DNA of 64,000 nucleotides from Terriglobales bacterium (lineage in GTDB: Bacteria; Acidobacteriota; Terriglobia; Terriglobales; Acidobacteriaceae): positions 186,001 through 250,000 of the forward strand of contig DASRER010000020.1 of assembly GCA_035651995.1 (NCBI GenBank). Reading direction: 5' to 3'. Of the stretch, positions 47,212-56,327 are shown piece after piece. The position numbers and the translations under genes were made by a program. Each line of letters starts with the position of its first letter. Positions within the stretch are counted from its first letter, which is position 1. The notes below the pieces were generated by a model. It saw nothing but the letters and a program-made list of their open reading frames with translations, searched no databases and was not told the DNA's origin.

Positions 47212-48729
47212 TCATGATCGCCGCTTCCTGAACACCACCTGCACGCCCTCGCGCCAGCGCTCGTCCACCGCGATCAGCACGACTTCCACCTCGGGCGCGA
47301 AGTAGCGCAGCAGGGCGTCCGTCGCCGGATGCACGCGCAGCGCCGGCGCGACCAAGTAAAGGAGCGGAGGCTCGGCCGACAGCTCCACGCCGGGGAAGTA
47401 TCCGAAGCGCTGGAACTCGCCGCGCTCCTGGTGCCAGCGGACGCGCGCCCAGTAATCGAGCCCTTGCAGCGGCAGCTGCAAATCTTCATCCGCCTTCAGC
47501 TCGATGACCACCAGCCGCCCGCGCCGGTTGATGGTGAGCACGTCGATCATGGCGCGGTCCGCCGCCGAAAACGCCGGCACCTGGGAATAGACGTGCTCGG
47601 AGTCCAGGTCGCCGTCGAGCGCGCGCACGTTGCGCAGCACCATGGCCTCGAGCCAGCGTTCGGGCAGCGCGCGCCACAGCGGATGCGAGCGGTCGGCGTG
47701 CGGCTGGCGCGCCTCGATCACGCGCGCCGCCAGTCCGGCGAACCGCGGCGCATTTTCATCGGTCAGGGGCATCTCCCCCGCGCCCAGGCCGAAGACGACC
47801 TGCTGCTCCAGCGCGAAGCCGCGCTCACCCGGCGCCAGGCGCGCGCGCCCAAACTCCAGCCCGTTGCAGCTGAACCCGATCTCCGAAGACGAGAGCACCG
47901 TCGTCTCCGCTTGCGGCGCCAGCGCCAGCACGCGCGCCACCGCTTCGGCCAGCCGCTCGCGAAGCCCCGCCTCGTTGGGACGCTGCACCAGCCGCGTGGC
48001 GATGTTGCCGCGGTCGCCGGTTTCGATTGCGTCGAGCGTGCCTTCACGCTGGTCGTGTTCGTAAAGCTCGAAGGCCGCGGCGCTCCGGTCCAGGTGCGCC
48101 ATGCGCTCGCGGACAAGCTCGGTGCGCCCCACCGGCAGCAGCAGCTTCACGCCGCCCACGTGCCCGCGCGCCGCAAATTGCTCGCGCGAGCGATCGAGCC
48201 ACAGCAGCGCGGTGGTCAGCGACGCGTCCACCGTGGCCTGCGTCTCACCGGCGTTCACGCCGACGGCGGCGAACGCCGCTGTGCCATGCCGCACGACCGC
48301 CCGCACGTAAGCCGGACCGAAAGAACGTTCCAGGTCCATTGCCGAGCTCAGGCGCTCGATGGCGTGTCCGGGGAAGCGCTGCTCCAGCGCCCGGCGGAAG
48401 CGCTGCTGATAGGCGCGCCGCGCCGCGCGCCGCGCCCGCGGATCGCCGCGTTCGCGACGCAGGCAAATTTCCATGCGCGACGGCTTCGCCTGCCCGAAGC
48501 GCTGCGCGGAAATCCGCAGCACGCCGTTCTTCTGCTCAGCGCTGACGACGCGGCGCACCACATTGTGCTCGGCCGACCACAGGTGCAGCAGGCAGCGTCC
48601 GCGATCGCGCGTCACCGAGTAGCGCGCCGAGGCGAGATCGAACAGCGGCAGCCCGTCCTCCAGCACCACGGCTTCGCGCGAGGCGCCGAGGAAATCTTCC
48701 AGCAGGCGCGGGAGCTGCTCCGCCGACAT
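47212..48729 (-). CDS. Hypothetical protein with C-terminal PD-(D/E)XK-like nuclease core
   Basis: A 505-residue protein. ATG 48729 (MSAEQLPRLLEDFLGAS) is preferred; the frame extends 16 codons further. Most of it is of unknown fold. Near the C-terminus, AMIDVLTINRRGRLVVIELKADEDLQLPLQGLDYWARVRWH has the order Asp, strand, ELK, then Q-x-x-x-YW, which is the PD-(D/E)XK endonuclease core (D...ExK...Q). This suggests a DNA- or RNA-cleaving domain of the kind found in repair and restriction proteins. Divergent from tldD. Confidence 0.7.
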   Translation of the reverse strand: MSAEQLPRLLEDFLGASREAVVLEDGLPLFDLASARYSVTRDRGRCLLHLWSAEHNVVRRVVSAEQKNGVLRISAQRFGQAKPSRMEICLRRERGDPRARRAARRAYQQRFRRALEQRFPGHAIERLSSAMDLERSFGPAYVRAVVRHGTAAFAAVGVNAGETQATVDASLTTALLWLDRSREQFAARGHVGGVKLLLPVGRTELVRERMAHLDRSAAAFELYEHDQREGTLDAIETGDRGNIATRLVQRPNEAGLRERLAEAVARVLALAPQAETTVLSSSEIGFSCNGLEFGRARLAPGERGFALEQQVVFGLGAGEMPLTDENAPRFAGLAARVIEARQPHADRSHPLWRALPERWLEAMVLRNVRALDGDLDSEHVYSQVPAFSAADRAMIDVLTINRRGRLVVIELKADEDLQLPLQGLDYWARVRWHQERGEFQRFGYFPGVELSAEPPLLYLVAPALRVHPATDALLRYFAPEVEVVLIAVDERWREGVQVVFRKRRS

Positions 48730-48897
48730 TTCTGGCGCCGCTTTGGCCAAAACGCGCGGATTATAAGCAAGACGCACCCGGCGAGGGTGCGACAGGAAGC
48801 GTCAGCACGACTCTTGCCGCCGGGCAGCCCCCTGCCCATCACCGTGGTAACGGGCGGCTGCGTCCCCGGCGCCCGCAACTTCATCCAATCGGTTAGC

Positions 48898-50352
48898 ATG
48901 AACTGTCCGGCCCCTATGACCCAGTCTGAAAAGACCCGCTTCTTCTTCGAACGCTACGGCCTCACGCCCGCGGACCTGGAGCGCTACCTGGGCGCGGCGC
49001 TCTCGGCCGGCGGCGAGTACGCCGACCTGTACTTCGAGCACCTGACCTCGACCGGGCTCACCATTGACGAAAGCATGGTGAAGTCGGCCACGCAGGGGAT
49101 TTCCGCCGGATGCGGCGTGCGCGTGATCGCCGGCGAGCGCACCGGATACGCCTACACCGACGACCTCGCCCCCGAGAAGATCATTCACGCCGCCCGCACC
49201 GCCGCGCTCATCGCCAGCGGCCCGGCCAGGTCGCCGGTGGTTTCCGTCAACGAGCGCCGGCACGCCAGCCTGTATCCCGCCGCGGTTTCGCCGGCCGACG
49301 CCGGCATTCAACCCAAATTGGAAATTGTCCAGCGCGCCGACCGCGCCGCGCGCGCCTATGACCCGCGCATCGTGCAGGTGCGCGCCAGCTACGCTGACGA
49401 AGTGCGCCGCATTCTTGTCATCGGCTCGGACGGGACCTTCGCCGAAGACATACAGCCGCTGGCCCGCGTGAGCGTCTTCTGCATCGCCAACGACGGTGAG
49501 AATTCTTCCCGCGGCACCGCCGGCGGCGGCGGCCGCGTGCTGCTCGATTACTTCAATACCGAAAAAACGCCGGAGCACTTTGCCCACGAAGCCGCGCGGC
49601 AGGCCATCATCCAGCTCGACGCGCGACAGGCGCCGGCAGGCGAAATGGAAGTCGTGCTCGGCCCCGGTTGGCCGGGCATCCTGCTGCACGAAGCCATCGG
49701 GCACGGCCTGGAGGCCGACTTCAACCGCAAGAAGACGTCCGCCTTCGCCGGCCTGCTCGGCAAGCGCGTCGCTTCTGAAAAGTGCACCGTGGTGGACAAC
49801 GGCACGCTGCCCTCGCGCCGCGGGTCCATCAACGTGGATGACGAAGGCTCGCCCACGCAGAACACCGTGCTCATCGAAAAGGGAATCCTGAAGGGCTACC
49901 TGAGCGACAAGCTGTCGTCCAGGCTCATGTCCATGCCCGACACCGGCAACGGGCGCCGCGAGAGCTACGAGCACATCCCCATGCCGCGCATGACCAACAC
50001 CTACATGCTCGCCGGCCAGGACTCGCCCGAGGACATCATCAGGTCGGTCAAGTACGGCGTCTACGCGGTGAACTTCGGCGGCGGCCAGGTGGACATCACC
50101 AGCGGCAAGTTCGTCTTCTCCGCGTCCGAGGCCTACCTGATCGAAGACGGCGTGGTCACCAGCCCGCTGAAAAACGCGAGCCTGATCGGCAACGGCCCTG
50201 ACGTGCTCACCCGCGTTTCCATGGTCGGCAACGACCTGGCGCTCGACGAAGGCGTCGGCACCTGCGGCAAAGACGGCCAGTCGGTCCCGGTCGGCGTCGG
50301 GATTCCCACGCTGAAGGTGGACCGGATCACGGTGGGCGGAACGGGAAGTTAA
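48898..50352 (+). CDS. tldD: TldD, metalloprotease subunit
   Basis: A 484-residue protein of the TldD/PmbA family. The HEAIGHGLEADF motif supplies the two His and the Glu of the catalytic metal site. Also seen are DNGTLPSRRGSINVDDEG, PMPRMTNTYMLAGQ, and FVFSASEAYLIEDG. With TldE it forms a heterodimeric protease that digests unfolded peptides, as in microcin B17 maturation and CcdA turnover. Start ATG 48898 or 48916. Confidence 0.95.
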   Translation: MNCPAPMTQSEKTRFFFERYGLTPADLERYLGAALSAGGEYADLYFEHLTSTGLTIDESMVKSATQGISAGCGVRVIAGERTGYAYTDDLAPEKIIHAARTAALIASGPARSPVVSVNERRHASLYPAAVSPADAGIQPKLEIVQRADRAARAYDPRIVQVRASYADEVRRILVIGSDGTFAEDIQPLARVSVFCIANDGENSSRGTAGGGGRVLLDYFNTEKTPEHFAHEAARQAIIQLDARQAPAGEMEVVLGPGWPGILLHEAIGHGLEADFNRKKTSAFAGLLGKRVASEKCTVVDNGTLPSRRGSINVDDEGSPTQNTVLIEKGILKGYLSDKLSSRLMSMPDTGNGRRESYEHIPMPRMTNTYMLAGQDSPEDIIRSVKYGVYAVNFGGGQVDITSGKFVFSASEAYLIEDGVVTSPLKNASLIGNGPDVLTRVSMVGNDLALDEGVGTCGKDGQSVPVGVGIPTLKVDRITVGGTGS

Positions 50353-50369
50353 CGCAGTAGAATGGGTAT

Positions 50370-50597
50370 ATGACGGAAGCGCTCAAGAAGGTCTTCGACG
50401 AGATCACCAAACTGCCGCCAGAGGAACAGGACGAGATTGCATCCGTACTCGCGCAAGAGCTTGCTTCTGAGCGAAAGTGGGATGATCTGTTCGCGAAATC
50501 GCAGGGTTCGCTCGCCAAACTCGCCGACGACGCGTGGGCGGAGCATCAACGCGGCGAAACGATTCCCTTGGATAAGTTCTTGAAAGCAGAAGATTAG
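50370..50597 (+). CDS. Putative antitoxin
   Basis: Seventy-five residues: TEALKKVFDEITKLPPEEQDEIASVLAQELASERKWDDLFAKSQ, acidic and helical, then LAKLADDAWAEHQRGETIPLDKF. The ending is a typical toxin-neutralising tail (GETxPLDxF). It lies 69 bases upstream of a RelE-like gene. N-terminal DNA binding is likely, but no RHH motif is obvious. Confidence 0.72.
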   Translation: MTEALKKVFDEITKLPPEEQDEIASVLAQELASERKWDDLFAKSQGSLAKLADDAWAEHQRGETIPLDKFLKAED

Positions 50598-50666
50598 TCG
50601 TTTGTTTCAGCTTAAGCACAGGGCCCCCTGTTGACAGCTTTTTCGAGACTGCTGTAACAGCCAGGT

Positions 50667-50942
50667 ATGGCTCTGGACTCACACGTAACAAACGCGTTCA
50701 AGACGCAATTCCAGCAATTGCCCAAGCCCGTCCGCCAGTTGGCGAGGAAGGCATTTCGGGTATGGGCTGCCAATCCATCCAGCAGCGGATTGCGTTTCAA
50801 GAGAGTTTACTCGCGGTTGCCGGTTTTCTCCGTGCGAATTGGCCAGAATTGGCGGGCACTTGCGATTGTTAAGGACAACACAGCTGTATGGTTTTGGATC
50901 GGATCACATGCCGAGTACGACAAGGTCCTCAAGACGATTTGA
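50667..50942 (+). CDS. RelE/ParE-superfamily toxin
   Basis: Ninety-one residues: FQQLPKPVRQLARKAFRVWAANPSSSGLRFKRVYSRLPVFSVRIGQNWRALAIVKDNTAVWFWIGSHAEYDKVL. The order of helices, then strand pair with Arg (RFKRV, YSVRIGxxWRAL type), then WFWIGSHAEYDK, matches RelE/HigB/ParE mRNA interferases. The pair with the preceding antitoxin is of the standard type II order, but lies between tldD and tldE. Confidence 0.85.
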   Translation: MALDSHVTNAFKTQFQQLPKPVRQLARKAFRVWAANPSSSGLRFKRVYSRLPVFSVRIGQNWRALAIVKDNTAVWFWIGSHAEYDKVLKTI

Positions 50943-51017
50943 GCGAGAAAATGGCATCTGCAAGGGCGCTAAACCTAAGGAGACCTCAATTCCTGCCCGT
51001 CCTGCGTCCTCTCTAGT

Positions 51018-52385
51018 GTGAAGTTGATCTGTATGACTACTGATCTCCAACAACTTGCCGCCTCCACCGTCGCCCGCGCCATGCGCTCCGGCGCCACGGC
51101 CGCCGAGGCCATGATTCACGAGGGCAACGAGTTCTCCACCGTCGTTCGCATGAACGAAGTCGAGACGCTGAAGGAAGCCGGCTCGCGCGCCATGGGCGTG
51201 CGCGTCTTCTTCGGACAGCGCGTGGGCTCCACCTACAGCACCGATTTTTCGCCCCAAGGACTCGAGCAGATGCTCGAGGGCGCGCTCGCTCTGGCGCGCG
51301 TCACCTCGGAAGACCCGCACGCCGGCCTGCCCGCCGCCGAAGAACTCGGCATGCTCTCGGCCGACCTCGACCTCTACCACGAAGATGTCTATTCGCTGCC
51401 CACAGCGGACCGGATTGAGTACGCCCGCCGTGCGGAAAAGGCCGCATTCAGCGCCGACCCACGGATCACGAACTCCGAGGGCGCCGGCTTCGACGCCTCT
51501 TCGGGACGTACGGTCCTGGCCAATTCGCTCGGCTTCGTCGGAGAGTATCAGCGAACGTACTGCTCGGTGATGGCCGCACCGGTTGCCGCCGGCGCCGACG
51601 GCGCCATGCAGCGCGACTACTGGTGGTCGCCCGCGCGCTCGCTGGCGAGGCTCGATACGCCCGAACACGTCGGCCGCATCGCCGCCGAGCGCACCGTGCG
51701 CCGCCTGGGCGCCCGCAAAGTGAAGACCGCGCGCGTGCCCGTCATCTTCGATCCCCTTACCGCCCGCGCGCTGCTCGAGCACGTCTTCGAAGCGGTAAAC
51801 GGCGACGCCATCTACCGCCACGCGTCGTTCCTCACCGGCAAGCTCGGCGAAAAAATTGCCGGCGGCAACGTCACCGTCATTGACGATGGCACAATGCGCG
51901 GCGGTTTCGGCTCCTCGCCCTTCGACAGCGAAGGCGTCCCCTCGCGCCGGACCGTGGTCATCGAGCGTGGCGTGCTCAAGTCCTATTTGCTGAACTCCTA
52001 CACCGCCCGCAAACTGGGGCTGAAAACGACCGGCAACGCCTCCCGCGGCATCACCGGCAATCCCGGCATCGGCGCCGGCAACTTCTACCTGGAGCCCGGC
52101 ACGCGCGCCGCGCGCGACATCATCGCCGGCGTCAAAGACGGCCTCTACGTCACCGACTTCCTCGGCTTCGGTGTGAACCTGGTGACCGGCGACTTCTCCC
52201 GCGGCGCTTCCGGCCTGTGGATCTCCGGCGGCGAGCTGGCCTACCCGGTGGAAGAGATCACCGTGGCCGGCAACCTCAAGGACATGCTCAACTCCATCGC
52301 CGAGATCGGCAGCGACCTGGAGTTTCGCGGCTCAATCGCGTCGCCCACGATTCGCATCGAAGGTCTGACGGTTGCAGGCGAGTAA
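51018..52385 (+). CDS. tldE: TldE (PmbA), partner of TldD
   Basis: A 455-residue protein of the same fold as TldD, without the HExxxH catalytic motif. Seen: MGVRVFFGQRVGSTYSTDF, IFDPLTARALLEHVFEAVNGDAIYRHASFLTGKLGEKI, VIDDGTMRGGFGSSPFDSEGVPSRRTVVIERGVLKSYLLNSYTARKLG and GFGVNLVTGDFSRGASGLWISGGELAYPVEEITVAGNL. Start GTG 51018 or ATG 51033. Confidence 0.94.
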   Translation: MKLICMTTDLQQLAASTVARAMRSGATAAEAMIHEGNEFSTVVRMNEVETLKEAGSRAMGVRVFFGQRVGSTYSTDFSPQGLEQMLEGALALARVTSEDPHAGLPAAEELGMLSADLDLYHEDVYSLPTADRIEYARRAEKAAFSADPRITNSEGAGFDASSGRTVLANSLGFVGEYQRTYCSVMAAPVAAGADGAMQRDYWWSPARSLARLDTPEHVGRIAAERTVRRLGARKVKTARVPVIFDPLTARALLEHVFEAVNGDAIYRHASFLTGKLGEKIAGGNVTVIDDGTMRGGFGSSPFDSEGVPSRRTVVIERGVLKSYLLNSYTARKLGLKTTGNASRGITGNPGIGAGNFYLEPGTRAARDIIAGVKDGLYVTDFLGFGVNLVTGDFSRGASGLWISGGELAYPVEEITVAGNLKDMLNSIAEIGSDLEFRGSIASPTIRIEGLTVAGE

Positions 52386-52395
52386 CAAACTTCTC

Positions 52396-52486
52396 TGCCG
52401 CGGATCAACGCGGACTTTCGCCCGATCAGTTGGATCTCCTAAAGAAGACATCGGTTCAGTTTTCATCCGCGTTCATCCGCGGTGAA
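52396..52486. repeat. Inverted repeat CCGCGGATCAACGCGGA / TCATCCGCGTTCATCCGCGG
   Basis: Arms pair across about 50 bases, between tldE and the next gene; same family as at 15745 and 39961. A near-duplicate pair TGGCCCGCCATCCCA and TGGCCCGGCATCCCG follows (52516-52563). Confidence 0.78.
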
Positions 52487-52548
52487 GAAGTTCTCTCTTG
52501 AGGCAAACTTCATGAGTGGCCCGCCATCCCACTTTTTCGAGGTGGAGC

Positions 52549-53211
52549 ATGGCCCGGCATCCCGACCCGAGATTTGAACCGCGCGGTTCGAAGCTGAAGA
52601 GCATGGCGCCGTGGCCGCTGATCGCCATCGTCGTGGCGGCGCTGCTGCTCATCGTCGTGCTCTACCAGGCGCCGCGCTCGCCGAAGAAGGCCGAAGGGCC
52701 CGCCGCCGGGCAGGTCCCCGACCAGCCCAACGCCGGTGAACTCCAGATGAGCGAGGTGAAAATCACGCCCTCGCCCGCCGACGGCGGCGCCGTGGTCGTC
52801 TCCGGACGCCTCACCAACACCGGCCAGCGGCCGGTCGGCGGCGTGATGATCGACGCCATCTTCAACGACGCCCAGGGCAATGACGTCTTCCGCGACACGC
52901 AGCCCGCCAGCGCCGTCACGGCGCAGCGCGGAGCCGGCGCAAGGCCGGTTGACATGCAGTCGCGGCCTATCGCGCCCGGCCAGGCGCAGGATTTCCGCGT
53001 GCAATTCGCCGGCGTGCCCGAGACGTGGGACAGGCAGGCGCCGGAAATGCGCATCGTGCACGTCACGCTGCTCGACGGCGGACCCGGCAGCGGGGCGCTC
53101 TCGCAAGGCGCCGGCGGCAAATCGCCGCAGACCCCGGCAAGCGACGTGAACGCCAATTCCAGCGGCAAGCCATCTCCGGGCAAACTGGCGCCTTCCAGGA
53201 AAAAGCGCTAG
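52549..53211 (+). CDS. Membrane-anchored protein, DUF2393-like
   Basis: A 220-residue protein. One membrane helix (PWPLIAIVVAALLLIVVLY), a linker, then a beta-sandwich (MSEVKITPSPADGGAVVVSGRLTNTGQRPVGGVMIDAIFND... IAPGQAQDFRVQFAGVP) with the FxVxGxVxNxG pattern of an immunoglobulin-like fold. The tail is Pro- and Ser-rich. DUF2393 is my best guess and not certain. The ATG 52549 follows GAGGTGGAG. Confidence 0.7.
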   Translation: MARHPDPRFEPRGSKLKSMAPWPLIAIVVAALLLIVVLYQAPRSPKKAEGPAAGQVPDQPNAGELQMSEVKITPSPADGGAVVVSGRLTNTGQRPVGGVMIDAIFNDAQGNDVFRDTQPASAVTAQRGAGARPVDMQSRPIAPGQAQDFRVQFAGVPETWDRQAPEMRIVHVTLLDGGPGSGALSQGAGGKSPQTPASDVNANSSGKPSPGKLAPSRKKR

Positions 53212-53354
53212 TCACGGAGAGATGGAGGCACGGAGTCGCGGAGAAAGACCAAGTCATTTCGAAACGATGACCGCGCGATCCCGACCGATGCAGTCTTGCG
53301 TGAGCGAAAATACCCGCCGAAAGGCTGAATGCGGGCTGCCGACTGCTGCTCTTG

Positions 53355-54263
53355 CTAGTCCATCCCTGAGATCATCACCGGCGCCTGCCGCGGTCCCACC
53401 CGCAGGTACTTGTGCGGGTTGACCGGGACGTCGTTGATGCGCACTTCGTAGTGCAGGTGCGGGCCGGTGCTGCGTCCGCTCAGGCCGACATAGCCCAGCG
53501 TGTCGCCGCGGCGCACCTGCTGCCCGGGGATGACGGCGAATCCGGCCAGGTGGCCGAAGCGCGTCGAGATGCCGTGCGCGTGCTGCACCATCACCACGCG
53601 GCCGTAGCCCGACATCTGGTCGGCGAAGGTCACCAAGCCGTCGGCCGGCGCCAGCACGGCGTGGCCGTAGGTGGTGGAGATATCGATGCCGCTGTGGAAC
53701 GCCCCTTCACCGTTGAACGGGTCCACGCGCTCGCCGAACGAGCCGGTCACGGTGCCTTCAACCGGCCAAAGGGTGGGGGAGGAAGCCAGGTGCAGCCAAT
53801 CTGCCGTGGTGGCGTTGCGCTGCGGCCCGAAGGAAATGCCCAGGGTCGCGGCGCCGGTCATGGCGGTAGTGCGCAGCGCGTAGAAGCGGTCGAATGAGGC
53901 GGTGTACTGCGGGTCGTCTTCGTCGGAAGTCTTGGCCAGGATCGGCTCCGACTTCAGCCCGTAGAGCGCCGATACCTCGTCGGCCAGCGAGCTGAGCGAG
54001 GCCGCCTGAAGTTCTTTCTCTTTGGCGACTGCCTCTAGTTTTGTGTACCGCTTGCTGAGCGCCTCTTTCTCCGAGCGCAGCTGGTTGAAGCGCGACACCT
54101 TCATCAGCATGCGGGTGTAGGAGCCGGCCATCCCGGTCAGCGAAAACAGCCCGAACAGCGCCCCCGCCACAAAAACGTACATGTAATGCATGGGAATGGG
54201 GATCTTGCGCAGTTCCCCTTCACCATCGCGGGCTACGAAAAGGATGTAGTAGCGTTTTCGCAA
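53355..54263 (-). CDS. M23 family (LytM-like) metallopeptidase
   Basis: A 302-residue inner-membrane-anchored peptidoglycan endopeptidase or its regulator. One membrane helix (MYVFVAGALFGLFSLTGM), a coiled coil (NQLRSEKEALSKRYTKLEAVAKEKELQ), then the M23 domain from SFGERVDPFNGEGAFHSGIDISTTYG to GPHLHYEVRINDVPVNP. Zn ligands: HSGID and HLH. Also seen is YVGLSGRSTG. The start is TTG 54263. Confidence 0.92.
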   Translation of the reverse strand: MRKRYYILFVARDGEGELRKIPIPMHYMYVFVAGALFGLFSLTGMAGSYTRMLMKVSRFNQLRSEKEALSKRYTKLEAVAKEKELQAASLSSLADEVSALYGLKSEPILAKTSDEDDPQYTASFDRFYALRTTAMTGAATLGISFGPQRNATTADWLHLASSPTLWPVEGTVTGSFGERVDPFNGEGAFHSGIDISTTYGHAVLAPADGLVTFADQMSGYGRVVMVQHAHGISTRFGHLAGFAVIPGQQVRRGDTLGYVGLSGRSTGPHLHYEVRINDVPVNPHKYLRVGPRQAPVMISGMD

Positions 54264-54520
54264 GCGCTCGTTTACGTCGAATTCCCAGATTTTGCCGACC
54301 CTTGGTCACAAACGGCAGTCGCGGATGCCGCGGCGATGCAATCCTAGAACTGCCCATGGACGGCGGTTACCGTCCCAATTCGGGCCCGGCCAGAGAGACT
54401 TTCGTGAACGACCCGAAAAGCTATCAGTGCAGGTAAGACGCTGTCAACCTTTCCGTAGGATGCCATTCGGGTTAATACCACCGGCGGGCGGAGGTTGATA
54501 TCAGTGTTAATCCCTACGCG

Positions 54521-54625
54521 CCGGCACACCTGCCACCGAGGCCCAGCGACGCTGAGGAGTTCGAATTGCCTTTTTTCGCTTCCCATTGGATTTCTCTGTG
54601 CCTCTGTGTCTCGGTGGCAGGTGGT
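54521..54625. repeat. CCTGCCACCGAG / CTCGGTGGCAGG inverted repeat upstream of thiL
   Basis: Perfect 12-base arms around about 80 bases, with CTCTGTGCCTCTGTGTC at the right. The 54264-54520 stretch before it holds no gene. Confidence 0.75.
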
Positions 54626-54637
54626 AACGTACTGGGC

Positions 54638-55630
54638 GTGCCGCTCCCCGAACACCAGCTCATCGCCCGCATCCGCCGCGCCGCCGGCAAGTCGCGCGCG
54701 GTAATCGCGGGCGTCGGCGACGACGCCGCCATCCTGCGCCCGCCCGCCGGACACGAGCTGCTCGTCACCACCGACCTATCGCTCGAGGGCGTGCACTTTC
54801 GCCGCGAATGGCATCCGCCCGAGTCGGTGGGACACCGCGTGCTCGCCCGCGGCCTGAGCGACATCGCCGCCATGGGCGGCGAGCCGATCGCCGCCTTCCT
54901 CTCGCTGGCCGTACCGGCTGAAACGCCGCAGAAATGGATGGACGGCTTTCTTGCCGGCTTCACGCGTCTCGCCCGCCGCTTCCGCGTGCCGCTGGCCGGC
55001 GGCGATACCGGCGAAAACCCCGAAGGCATCGTCGCCGACATCGTGGTCGTGGGCAGCGTCCCGCGCGGAAAGGCCCTGCTGCGCTCCGGCGCGCGCGCGG
55101 GAGATGGGATCTACGTGACCGGCGAGTTGGGACGCGCCGCCGCCGTGCTGCACCGGCTCGAAGGTGGAGGGTTCGTCGTAAAAGCCGACGGGCGAGGGCG
55201 CCCGTCGCTACCTCGTGCGAAAGACCTTGCCCCCCACTTCTTCCCCGAACCGCGCCTCCAGACCGGGCGCCGGCTGCGCGGCCTCGCGTCTTCCGCAATC
55301 GATGTGAGCGACGGCCTCTCCACCGACCTGGCGCACATTTGCGAAGAGAGCGGTGTGGCCGCCGTGATCCACGAGCACAGCATCCCGCGCGGCGTCAGCT
55401 TTACCGGCAGCTCGCTGCACTTTGCCCTGCACGGCGGCGAGGACTATGAACTGCTGTTCACCGCGCCGCCACGGGCACGCGTTCCGGCGCGGCTGGGCGG
55501 CGTCCGCGTGACGCGCATCGGCCAAGTCTTGCCGCCCGGACGAGCCAAGTCCCCCCTCCTCTACCTCGCCGACAGCCACGGCCAGCGCAAGCCGCTCGTG
55601 CCGGCAGGCTGGCAGCACTTCGGAAAGTAG
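54638..55630 (+). CDS. thiL: Thiamine-monophosphate kinase
   Basis: A 330-residue kinase giving thiamine diphosphate. [52 protein letters not shown] and [12 protein letters not shown] are diagnostic. The start is GTG 54638, right after a repeat; the upstream frame would translate that repeat. [15 protein letters not shown] (about 182-196) is extra and comes from a perfect hairpin. Confidence 0.93.
   Translation: MPLPEHQLIARIRRAAGKSRAVIAGVGDDAAILRPPAGHELLVTTDLSLEGVHFRREWHPPESVGHRVLARGLSDIAAMGGEPIAAFLSLAVPAETPQKWMDGFLAGFTRLARRFRVPLAGGDTGENPEGIVADIVVVGSVPRGKALLRSGARAGDGIYVTGELGRAAAVLHRLEGGGFVVKADGRGRPSLPRAKDLAPHFFPEPRLQTGRRLRGLASSAIDVSDGLSTDLAHICEESGVAAVIHEHSIPRGVSFTGSSLHFALHGGEDYELLFTAPPRARVPARLGGVRVTRIGQVLPPGRAKSPLLYLADSHGQRKPLVPAGWQHFGK
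55186..55207. repeat. Perfect 9-bp hairpin within thiL
   Basis: CGACGGGCG, loop AGGG, CGCCCGTCG: the same element as in dusB, in reverse orientation. Confidence 0.85.
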
Positions 55631-55653
55631 TCGCCCGCGCCGTCACAACTCTC

Positions 55654-55677
55654 GTGGCGCGGACGCCCTCGTCCGCG
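55654..55677. repeat. GCGGACG-CCCT-CGTCCGC hairpin, intergenic copy
   Basis: Twenty-four bases identical to 16473-16496 in the ABC ATPase gene. Confidence 0.85.
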
Positions 55678-55715
55678 CGCAATTCCCAAAACGGGGAAAA
55701 CTTTTCAAATATTTC

Positions 55716-55862
55716 CGTTTGCTGATTGACGCCAACGACGCCATCTTCAACTCGCTGCGCCTCTGGATCGACGCCAACCACAACGGCGTCTCCGAGCCGG
55801 AGGAGTTGTTCACGCTGCCCTCGCAGGGCGCATCTTGGACGGTGTGTCTCGTCCACGGCTGA
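55716..55862 (+). pseudogene. Remnant of an EF-hand-like (calcium-binding repeat) protein
   Basis: [38 protein letters not shown] with the D-x-N-x-G-x-S-x-x-E calcium loop ([12 protein letters not shown]), followed at once by a stop. This stretch is typical of the end regions of large secreted proteins, but no start or body remains. Confidence 0.55.
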
Positions 55863-56015
55863 ACCTTTCTCGTCATTGGTATCGCTATATGACTACGCGG
55901 AGGTAAAATTTTGGTTTGGCATCGTCGGTGGATGCCTGGGGCCGAAAAACAATTCTAGTGAAAGCGTTGCTCCCGCAAACACTTGCACAGCTGTGCCTCC
56001 GCATCTTCCTGTTCC

Positions 56016-56327
56016 ATGATGTCGAGAGAATTTGGACCCATGAAGTCCGACTCGCGTGAGCTCAACGCCGACGAGAGATCCTTGGCAGAAGCCAACAATG
56101 CCGTACTGATCATCCGCCTGTTCCTTCTCGGAGTCTGTGCGGTGTTCCTCGGCGTCCCACTCTTGTACGTCTCGGGAGTAGTTTCGAAGCGTACGGGAGT
56201 CATTCTGCTTGGCGCCGGCATTCTATTAGCGTCGCTTTTGGTGGCATTCGGTCTAGCAACGAAACGACTTGCTTTCTATTATGTATCGCGAAAGTCGTTC
56301 CATATTCTCGGCGGCACACGCAAGTGA
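56016..56327 (+). CDS. Hypothetical membrane protein with two helices
   Basis: From ATG 56016 (or 56040): a charged N-terminus (MKSDSRELNADERSLAEA), helix AVLIIRLFLLGVCAVFLGVPLLYV, SKRTG turn, helix VILLGAGILLASLLVAFGLA, then a basic tail. No family recognised. Codon use is less GC-rich than in its neighbours, like the remnant region around it. Confidence 0.55.
   Translation: MMSREFGPMKSDSRELNADERSLAEANNAVLIIRLFLLGVCAVFLGVPLLYVSGVVSKRTGVILLGAGILLASLLVAFGLATKRLAFYYVSRKSFHILGGTRK

Noticed and set aside
47329-48897. N-terminal 500 codons of the long frame containing tldD
   Set aside because: They read antisense through the nuclease-like gene; TldD homology starts only at about 48898.
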